In this document: positions 1 to 5,051 of the stretch, one piece after another
How positions within the stretch are numbered: position 1 is the first letter of the stretch
Layout of the letters: the number at the start of each line of letters is the position of its first letter
Origin: Muribaculaceae bacterium
Lineage (GTDB): Bacteria; Bacteroidota; Bacteroidia; Bacteroidales; Muribaculaceae
Assembly (NCBI GenBank): GCA_020026215.1
Contig: JAHHQT010000110.1
Coordinates: forward strand, 1 to 5,051
Reading direction: 5' to 3'
DNA length: 5,051 nt
Program-made: the position numbers and the translations under genes
Notes under the pieces: generated by a model
The model's database searches: none
Seen by the model: the letters and a program-made list of their open reading frames with translations, nothing else
Told to the model about the DNA's origin: nothing

Positions 1-435
1 TCGGTTGCCAATATGTCGGGAGGCAGTATCATCAAGGCAATGAATTTGCTTGAAGTGGATGAAGATACGCAACAATATTTTGAATTTTTCAAACGCTTGA
101 TGCGATCTGCCTATAAAAAAGATTTACGTGATTTGAAGGATTGGTCAGAAGAAGTGACTGCATTGAAACGTGAGAAGTCATGCGCTTGCTTGACTTATAT
201 TGCCAGAATGATTCGTGAAAACTTCATCTACAATCTGCATAACAAATCATTGAACTATATGACCAGTGAGGAAGAGGCGTTCAGTACACGCTTTTATCCT
301 TTTATTAATGAAAGAAATGTTGAGGGAATAATATATGAAATTGACAGGGCGATTAAAGATATAGTCGGCAATGGTAACGGTAAGATTGTATTGTTTGATT
401 TTGCCATTCGTATTGTGGTGGCTATTCGTAAATAA
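1..435 (+). CDS. holB: DNA polymerase III subunit delta' (HolB), C-terminal part, 5' end outside window
   Basis: The frame is open from base 1 and ends at TAA 433-435, leaving 144 visible residues. The ATG at 13 is internal, since Ser-Val-Ala-Asn precedes it in frame. Delta' is part of the clamp loader that places the beta sliding clamp on primed DNA. Only the C-terminal helical (collar) part is visible, so no ATPase-like motifs can be checked. The call rests on recognising Bacteroidetes delta' C-terminal motifs: GGSIIKAMNLL, the helix around RMIRENFIYNLH, the LNYMT segment, FYPFINERNVEGI and the closing KIVLFDFAIRIVV. It is followed after 33 bases by the addB-like gene on the same strand and in the same reading frame, with no promoter or terminator between them, so co-transcription is likely. 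Family assignment is from memory of homologues. An uncharacterised AAA+-associated protein is the alternative. Confidence 0.78.
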   Translation, partial: SVANMSGGSIIKAMNLLEVDEDTQQYFEFFKRLMRSAYKKDLRDLKDWSEEVTALKREKSCACLTYIARMIRENFIYNLHNKSLNYMTSEEEAFSTRFYPFINERNVEGIIYEIDRAIKDIVGNGNGKIVLFDFAIRIVVAIRK

Positions 436-468
436 ACTGTCGTTTCTCGTTTAAGGTTTAGATTAATT

Positions 469-3400
469 ATGATACCATTTTTGAAGCTTGTCGCCAATGC
501 TTTTGTTGATAACAAAGAGTCGCTTGATAAAATAACTTTCGTTTTTCCGAACCGGCGCAGTGGCCTGTTTTTTAGCAAATATTTGGGAGAACGATTCAAG
601 GGTAAATCCTTTATTCTTCCTGAAATTATTACAATTTCAGAATTAATCAGCGATTACACCAAGACCATCGAAGCCAGTCGTATGGAGCAATTGTTTGCGC
701 TCTATTCAATTTATAAAACGATGTCGGCTGATATTTCCGACCCGTCGAAGGAATTCAACTTTGACCAATTCATCTATTGGGGTGATATGATATTAAGTGA
801 CTTCAACGATGTGGACCGCTATATGGTCGATGCAAAGGCGTTGTTTCTCAATATCAAGGATTTTAAGGATATTTCAGCGAACTATCTGAATGAAAGGCAA
901 CTGGAGGTTATCAGGGATTTTTGGGGAGAGGACCGCTTGAAATTGGATAACGGACATCTTTGGAAAGACACGGACAGTGAGGCAAGACTGAAGTTTACAA
1001 AACTTTGGGAGGTGCTTTATCCGTTATATATGGAATTTAATAAATTGTTGGCATCCAAAAACTTGTCCTATTCGGGCAAGACCTATCGGTTGGCAGCGGA
1101 GAAAATGGAAACTGCAAGGAAGGAAGATTTTAATTTTTCAAAAATAGTTTTCGTCGGTTTCAGTACACTTTCCAAATCAGAAGAGGCGATTTTCAAGGGC
1201 TTTCAAAGATTGGAAATTGGGGATTTCTATTGGGATTACAATTCTCCTGTATTCCGATTCCCTGAGAATAAGGGTAATGCTTTCCTTCCTAAATATATTA
1301 AGGAATTCCCTTCAAAATATGACTTGAAAGAGGCTCCGATTACCGAAATGCCAAACATTGAAATCATGTCTGTTCCATCGGGTGGCGGTCAGGCAAAGGT
1401 GGTCGGGAAAATTATTTCAAACCTCAAGAAAGAAGGACGGGACAAGACAACAGATATAGATACAGCGGTAGTGCTACCTGAAGAAATCTATTTGAATTCG
1501 GTTATCTATTCCATGCCTGAAACTATCAGTGCACTGAATATAACAATGGGTTATCCGATGCGCAACACGTCGATTGCATCTTTTATGTCCATGCTTTCGA
1601 TGTTGCATTCCCGCAAACGAATCATTGAGGACGAGGCTTGCTATTACTATGATGATTTGGAGGCTTTGCTGTCGCATCCTTATATCAAGCACATCTGCAA
1701 GGATTCGGTAGATGCGTTGAAAAAACAAATCATCAATTTTAAATATTTCTTTGTCCCACAAACTGTGGTGACAAAGTTTATTTCCAATTTGGAGGTGATA
1801 TTCTCCAATCAGCCACTTGATACTCCTGATGAAATTATAGACTATGTCGAAAAGATTATCAAGTTCGTCATGGCACAAATCTATAGTCGTAAGGAAACGG
1901 GTGAGGAAGAGAAGCTTGATATTCAGGACCGATTGGAATTGTCGTTCATCAATCAATACGAGAATTCCTTGTCTCAGATGAGGACAACTATGGAGGCCTA
2001 TAAAAAGGATATTGCTACGATGAAGTCCAAGACATTCTTCTTGTTATTGGAAAGGATGTTGGCAGGAAGTAATATTGCTTTTGTGGGAGAACCTTTAAAC
2101 GGATTACAGGTAATGGGAGTTTTGGAAACTCGTCTGCTTGATTTTGAAAATGTGATTATTCTTTCCATGAATGAAAGAATTTTCCCATCCAAGCACTTTA
2201 CGAAGTCGTTTATCCCAATGTCGTTGCGTGCCGGTTATGGTTTGTCCACTTACGAATTCCAGGAATCCATGTTTACTTATTATTTCTATCGAATGATAAG
2301 TAGGGCAAAGAATGTATATCTGCTTTATGATTCTCGCACTCAGGGTATTTCAAGCGGTGAGCAATCTCGCTATATCTATCAGTTGCAACGTCTGTATAAT
2401 GTGAATAAATGCAAGAAGACAAATTGGGAATACAATGTGCGCCTTCCTAAAAATCGTGTGATTGAAATTCGAAAGAATGACCAGATTATGAAAAAACTCA
2501 ACTTGTATTTGCAAGATGATTCTAAAAAGAATTTCTCTGCAAGTATGTTGAGTACCTATATAAATTGTCCTTTGCAATGGTATTTGCAATGTGTTGAGGG
2601 ATTGACTGAAGAAGACGAAATTTCTGAATTTATTGATGCCTCCACATTGGGAACAATTGTTCACGAAACGTTGCAGGATATTTACGACAGTATTCCGTCG
2701 AATGAGAAGGGCGAAAGACTGGTACAAAAGAAATTTTTGACTGATTTGATAGAGTCAAAGGTGAATTTGAACAAATTTATCGTAAAGTCGGTCAATAAAA
2801 ATTATAACAAACTCCTTGAAAATGATTGGACAAAGGAGTTGCAGGGGGATGCACTCTTGATATTCAAGACGGTTTACTACTATGTGAAATCTGTATTGGA
2901 ATATGACTTGCGTTTGACTCCTTTCGTCTATATCGCAAGTGAATTTGAACAGATTATCCGTTGGAACTTGGGAAAAGACACAGACCGAGTAATCAATTTC
3001 AAGTTTAAAATCGACCGAATCGACCGTCTTTCATCACCAGATGGTGATATCGTTCGTATCATTGACTATAAGACGGGTTCTGACCCTGTAAAAATTGGAG
3101 TGGTTGATTCTATGTTTGTGGCCAATGGAAATGAGAAGCGGGCTAAGGCTATAGCGCAGTTGCTGCTGTATTGTCATGCCTACGAAGAATATTATGGAGG
3201 AAAGCCGTTGAAACTAAGACCTCTGATTTATCAAATTCGAAGTATCAATGAGTTTTCAGACAAGGAATTTTCTTTGAATGTGAACAAGAATGATGTTAAG
3301 GATTTCAGAGACATTGACGATGGATTTACGGTGACTGCCAAAGAGGGAGAAACAATTTCATTCATGGATGTGATTAAAAACTACTTGGATGAAATATTTA

Positions 3401-3483
3401 ACAAAGAAGAGCCTTTCCGCCAGACAGAAGACGAGGATAACTGCGTATATTGCCCATTTAAAGATATTTGTGGAAGAAAATAA
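469..3483 (+). CDS. addB: AddB-like PD-(D/E)XK nuclease with iron-sulfur staple (double-strand break repair)
   Basis: This 1004-residue protein resembles the Bacteroidetes AddB/RecB-family nuclease subunit, which with AddA resects double-strand breaks for recombination. The N-terminal part looks like a degenerate UvrD-type helicase: ITFVFPNRRSGLFF (about residues 23-36), NITMGYPMRNT (about 359-369) and LQVMGVLETRLLDFENVIIL (about 546-565). No Walker A motif is seen near the N-terminus. The nuclease domain spans about 688-1004. It has H732, the IDRID acidic pair D849/D852, the IIDYKTG core with D866 and K868, and Q897xxxY901. Cysteines C700, C992, C995 and C1001 reproduce the C...CX2CX5C pattern that binds a 4Fe-4S cluster in AddB. 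The start ATG gives the MIPFLKLVA N-terminus usual for the family; only a weak AAGG lies upstream (453-456). The gene ends with tandem in-frame stops, TAA-TGA. AddA is not adjacent. The nuclease family is secure; the exact symbol is less so. Confidence 0.88.
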   Translation: MIPFLKLVANAFVDNKESLDKITFVFPNRRSGLFFSKYLGERFKGKSFILPEIITISELISDYTKTIEASRMEQLFALYSIYKTMSADISDPSKEFNFDQFIYWGDMILSDFNDVDRYMVDAKALFLNIKDFKDISANYLNERQLEVIRDFWGEDRLKLDNGHLWKDTDSEARLKFTKLWEVLYPLYMEFNKLLASKNLSYSGKTYRLAAEKMETARKEDFNFSKIVFVGFSTLSKSEEAIFKGFQRLEIGDFYWDYNSPVFRFPENKGNAFLPKYIKEFPSKYDLKEAPITEMPNIEIMSVPSGGGQAKVVGKIISNLKKEGRDKTTDIDTAVVLPEEIYLNSVIYSMPETISALNITMGYPMRNTSIASFMSMLSMLHSRKRIIEDEACYYYDDLEALLSHPYIKHICKDSVDALKKQIINFKYFFVPQTVVTKFISNLEVIFSNQPLDTPDEIIDYVEKIIKFVMAQIYSRKETGEEEKLDIQDRLELSFINQYENSLSQMRTTMEAYKKDIATMKSKTFFLLLERMLAGSNIAFVGEPLNGLQVMGVLETRLLDFENVIILSMNERIFPSKHFTKSFIPMSLRAGYGLSTYEFQESMFTYYFYRMISRAKNVYLLYDSRTQGISSGEQSRYIYQLQRLYNVNKCKKTNWEYNVRLPKNRVIEIRKNDQIMKKLNLYLQDDSKKNFSASMLSTYINCPLQWYLQCVEGLTEEDEISEFIDASTLGTIVHETLQDIYDSIPSNEKGERLVQKKFLTDLIESKVNLNKFIVKSVNKNYNKLLENDWTKELQGDALLIFKTVYYYVKSVLEYDLRLTPFVYIASEFEQIIRWNLGKDTDRVINFKFKIDRIDRLSSPDGDIVRIIDYKTGSDPVKIGVVDSMFVANGNEKRAKAIAQLLLYCHAYEEYYGGKPLKLRPLIYQIRSINEFSDKEFSLNVNKNDVKDFRDIDDGFTVTAKEGETISFMDVIKNYLDEIFNKEEPFRQTEDEDNCVYCPFKDICGRK
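1749..1776 (+). other. Hairpin inside addB with T-rich tail
   Basis: Arms 1749-1755 (CTTTGTC) and 1770-1776 (GACAAAG) pair perfectly. The pairing continues with CCACA (1756-1760) against TGTGG (1764-1768), leaving one bulged T (1769) and a three-base loop AAC. The next bases are TTTATTTCC. The shape resembles an intrinsic terminator but lies in the middle of an intact reading frame (about residues 427-437). It may be chance or a weak attenuator. Confidence 0.35.
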
Positions 3484-3493
3484 TGACGGAAAT

Positions 3494-3524
3494 TTTGCTA
3501 TTCACATAAAAATGAGTAATTTTG
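3494..3524 (+). promoter_or_regulatory. Bacteroidetes-type promoter for rplY-pth-hslR
   Basis: TTTG at 3494-3497 (-33 element) and TAATTTTG at 3517-3524 (-7 element, matching TAnnTTTG) are separated by 19 bases, exactly the arrangement known for the primary sigma factor of Bacteroides. Transcription would start near 3530-3535, giving a leader of about 70-75 bases before the rplY ATG. It sits just after the addB stop codons, in the only real gap in the window, and so separates the DNA-repair genes from the translation genes. Confidence 0.75.
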
Positions 3525-3555
3525 CGTCGCTTTTTAAATTATTCCGTGTGATGGG

Positions 3556-3581
3556 AAATTAAGGAGCAAAACACTTAATTT
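3556..3581 (+). promoter_or_regulatory. Weak leader hairpin upstream of rplY with AAGGAG at loop edge
   Basis: AAATTAA (3556-3562) and TTAATTT (3575-3581) form a perfect 7-bp inverted repeat around a 12-base loop, GGAGCAAAACAC. A G-T wobble can extend it by one pair (3555/3582). The AAGGAG at 3561-3566 straddles stem and loop. It is about 40 bases from the rplY ATG with no start codon at proper spacing, so it is not a normal ribosome binding site. The stem is all A/T and therefore weak. A regulatory role for an r-protein leader is only a guess. Confidence 0.25.
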
Positions 3582-3605
3582 TGAGTAACACAAAACAAAT
3601 TACAA

Positions 3606-4259
3606 ATGAAAACTTACAATTTATCTGCTCAACCAAGAACAAACCTTGGTAAAAAAGCAACTAAAGAATTACGCAACAATGGCTTAATTCCAGTAGTAAT
3701 GAACGGTGGCGAACTAGTTGATCTTCCATTCGCTGGTAAACTAACAGACGGCCAACAAGTTATCGAAATCGGTAACAACAAAGGTATCATCACTACTAAC
3801 TTGACAGTAAAAGTAGAAGATGTTCGTAAATTGATTTACACTCCGGAAATCTTCGCTATCAATCTTGACGTTAATGGTGTTAAAACATCAGCTATTCTTA
3901 AAGATATCCAATTCCACCCAGTAAAAGATGAAATTCTTCACATCGACCTATTGGAAGTAACTGACAAAAAACCTGTTACTGTTGAAGTTCCAGTTAAATT
4001 GGAAGGTCACGCAGAAGGTGTTAAAGCCGGTGGTAAACTAAGCTTGTCAATGAAGAAAATCAAAGTTAACGCTATCTACTCAGCAATCCCTGAAAAAGTT
4101 GTTATTAACGTTGACTCTCTTGGTCTTGGTAAAACAATCCAAATCGGTGATCTACACTTCGAAGGTTTGGAATTGATGAATGCTAAAAATGCTGTTGTTT
4201 GTGCTGTACAATTGACTCGTGCCGCTCGTGGTGCTGCTGCTACAGCTGACGCTAAATAG
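3606..4259 (+). CDS. rplY: 50S ribosomal protein L25 / general stress protein Ctc
   Basis: A 217-residue long-form L25 (Ctc/TL5 type), which binds 5S rRNA in the central protuberance of the 50S subunit. The N-terminal 5S-binding domain (about 1-95) shows LRNNGLIPVVMNGG. The ILHIDLLEV strand (about 110-118) leads into the C-terminal TL5 domain, with VPVKLEGHAEGVKAGGKL (about 128-145) and IPEKVVINVDSLGLGKTI (about 161-178). The alanine-rich tail AARGAAATADAK is typical of Bacteroidetes homologues. The ATG at 3606 follows an A-rich, Shine-Dalgarno-free stretch, as is common for highly expressed genes in this phylum. Codon choice supports high expression: all four Phe codons are TTC and all three Tyr codons are TAC, unlike the neighbouring genes. 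A consensus promoter lies 82-112 bases upstream. The stop TAG is backed by an in-frame TAA directly before pth. Confidence 0.95.
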   Translation: MKTYNLSAQPRTNLGKKATKELRNNGLIPVVMNGGELVDLPFAGKLTDGQQVIEIGNNKGIITTNLTVKVEDVRKLIYTPEIFAINLDVNGVKTSAILKDIQFHPVKDEILHIDLLEVTDKKPVTVEVPVKLEGHAEGVKAGGKLSLSMKKIKVNAIYSAIPEKVVINVDSLGLGKTIQIGDLHFEGLELMNAKNAVVCAVQLTRAARGAAATADAK

Positions 4260-4262
4260 TAA

Positions 4263-4826
4263 ATGAAGTATTTAATTGTAGGATTGGGTAATATTGGTGA
4301 TGAGTACCGTAATACCCGCCACAATATAGGTTTTATGATATTGGATGCTTTTGCCGAAGCATCCAATATTACTTTTACCACTCAGCGTTATGGTGATGTG
4401 GCTGAAACGAGATTGAAAAATAAACAGCTCGTTTTACTGAAACCGTCCACTTACATGAATTTAAGTGGCAACGCTGTAAAATATTGGTTGGATAAAGAAA
4501 AAATTCCTTTGGAAAATGTACTGATTCTCGTTGATGACTTGGCTTTGCCATTGGGAGCAGTCCGTTTGAAAGGTAAAGGCAGCGATGCAGGACATAATGG
4601 TTTGAAAAATATTGCAGAAATGTTGAAAACTCAAAACTATGCCCGTCTTCGTTTTGGTATTGGTAATGACTTCCCTCGCGGTTGTCAAGTAGATTATGTT
4701 TTGGGCACTTTCGACGCTGAACAGAAAGACTTTTTGAAAGAACGTATTGCTCTTGCTGTTGAAGCTATGAAGAGCTTCTGTTTGGCTGGATTGTCTATAA
4801 CAATGAATCAGTTTAATAATAAATAG
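4263..4826 (+). CDS. pth: Peptidyl-tRNA hydrolase (aminoacyl-tRNA hydrolase)
   Basis: A full-length 187-residue bacterial Pth, close to the usual size. It is a cytoplasmic enzyme that cleaves the ester bond of peptidyl-tRNA released from ribosomes, recycling tRNA. All key residues are visible: N10 in GLGNIG, catalytic H20 in TRHNIG, N66 in TYMNLSGNA, D91 in VDDLALPLG, and N112 in GSDAGHNGLK, matching E. coli N10, H20, N68, D93 and N114. The ATG lies 3 bases after the rplY stop, in the same frame, with no Shine-Dalgarno site, so translation probably depends on ribosomes finishing rplY. hslR follows after 7 bases. The early coding region holds a perfect 13-bp inverted repeat (4338-4369). Confidence 0.96.
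   Translation: MKYLIVGLGNIGDEYRNTRHNIGFMILDAFAEASNITFTTQRYGDVAETRLKNKQLVLLKPSTYMNLSGNAVKYWLDKEKIPLENVLILVDDLALPLGAVRLKGKGSDAGHNGLKNIAEMLKTQNYARLRFGIGNDFPRGCQVDYVLGTFDAEQKDFLKERIALAVEAMKSFCLAGLSITMNQFNNK
4338..4369 (+). repeat. Perfect 13-bp inverted repeat (hairpin) inside pth
   Basis: The left arm ATATTGGATGCTT (4338-4350) is the exact reverse complement of the right arm AAGCATCCAATAT (4357-4369), around the six-base loop TTGCCG. A T-G pair at the loop ends could leave a tetraloop. It lies about 75 bases into pth and encodes part of the stretch ILDAFAEASNI. No T run of terminator type follows directly (next bases TACTTTTACC). In the mRNA it would be a strong local hairpin early in the gene. 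Confidence 0.6.
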
Positions 4827-4833
4827 TATTATC

Positions 4834-5051
4834 ATGGATAAGGATGTGAGAATTGATAAATGGCTTTGGGCTACACGTATTTTCAAAACGCGTACCATTG
4901 CTACTGATGCCTGCAAAAAAGGACGTGTTTCTATTGGAGGTATGAATGTCAAACCTTCGCGCCCTTTGAGAGTCGGCGAAATCGTCGATGTCAAGAAACC
5001 GCCCATCACTTACTCATTCCGTGTAAAGGCTTTGGCTGAAAACAGAATGGG
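4834..5051 (+). CDS. hslR: S4-domain RNA-binding protein, Hsp15/HslR family, 3' end outside window
   Basis: The frame is open from ATG 4834 to the window edge (72 full codons). The N-terminus RIDKWLWATRIFKTRT and the following ACKKGRVSIGGMNVKPS are the S4 RNA-binding fold in its Hsp15 form; PLRVGEIVDV completes the core. In E. coli, Hsp15 binds 50S subunits that still carry a nascent chain on tRNA and helps recycle them. That role is inferred here, not shown. The gene begins 7 bases after the pth stop with no Shine-Dalgarno site, so it should be co-transcribed with rplY and pth. The C-terminal part, often basic, cannot be seen. Other small S4 proteins such as the RqcH-associated RqcP are related, but the WLWATRIFKTRT motif favours HslR. 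Confidence 0.88.
   Translation, partial: MDKDVRIDKWLWATRIFKTRTIATDACKKGRVSIGGMNVKPSRPLRVGEIVDVKKPPITYSFRVKALAENRM

Noticed and set aside
1069..1086. YSGKTY in the AddB-like protein (residues 201-206), resembling a Walker A GKT
   Set aside because: It lacks the GxxxxGK[ST] context after a beta strand and lies about 200 residues in. It matches the position of a conserved G..YR motif of this family.
3111..3118. TATGTTTG in addB, matching the -7 promoter consensus
   Set aside because: There is no TTTG 19-21 bases upstream, and it lies within coding sequence.
3483..3509. Eight-codon open frame starting at ATG 3483, overlapping the addB stop
   Set aside because: Too short, no ribosome binding site, and it overlaps the promoter. 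No evidence it is translated.
3524..3536. GCGTCGC followed by TTTTT, considered as a terminator for addB
   Set aside because: The palindrome has a one-base centre and three-base arms, so it cannot form a stable hairpin.
4461..5009. Long reverse-strand open frame opposite pth and hslR (182 codons), and similar ones opposite addB (e.g. 1474-1956)
   Set aside because: The + strand carries clearly recognisable conserved proteins there. The reverse translations show no family motifs and are shadow frames.

Overview
The window looks like ordinary chromosomal DNA from a member of the Bacteroidota, probably the order Bacteroidales. Three things point there. The HolB, AddB-like, Ctc-type L25, Pth and S4/HslR proteins all have the sequence style of that phylum. 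The 122-base gap before rplY holds a textbook Bacteroidetes promoter (TTTG, 19 bases, TAnnTTTG). The genes start without convincing Shine-Dalgarno sites, and the DNA is moderately AT-rich. I cannot name a genus. All five genes lie on the + strand and tile almost the whole window. No mobile element, CRISPR array, tRNA or rRNA is visible.

Left part (1-3483): the 3' end of a probable holB (DNA polymerase III delta', clamp loader) is followed after 33 bases by a 1004-residue AddB-like protein. This protein has an inactive-helicase-like N-terminal part and a C-terminal RecB-family PD-(D/E)XK nuclease. The nuclease motifs are intact, and the four cysteines of an AddB-type iron-sulfur staple are all present. 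The two genes probably share a transcript and a theme of DNA replication and break repair. The AddA helicase partner is not next to it on either side.

Middle (3484-3605): the only real intergenic region. It carries the promoter, an A-rich leader of about 70-75 bases, a second -7-like TAATTTTG, and a weak hairpin with an unused AAGGAG in its loop.

Right part (3606-5051): a tight cluster of rplY (L25/Ctc), pth (peptidyl-tRNA hydrolase) and hslR (S4-domain, Hsp15 family, cut by the window edge), with gaps of 3 and 7 bases. Together they make a translation unit: a 5S rRNA-binding ribosomal protein, an enzyme that recycles dropped-off peptidyl-tRNA, and a probable factor for stalled 50S-nascent-chain complexes.

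I did not find a new biological system. The most unusual features are small: a perfect 13-bp inverted repeat inside the start of pth, a terminator-like hairpin inside addB, the tandem in-frame stops TAG-TAA directly before the pth ATG, and the separation of addB from addA.
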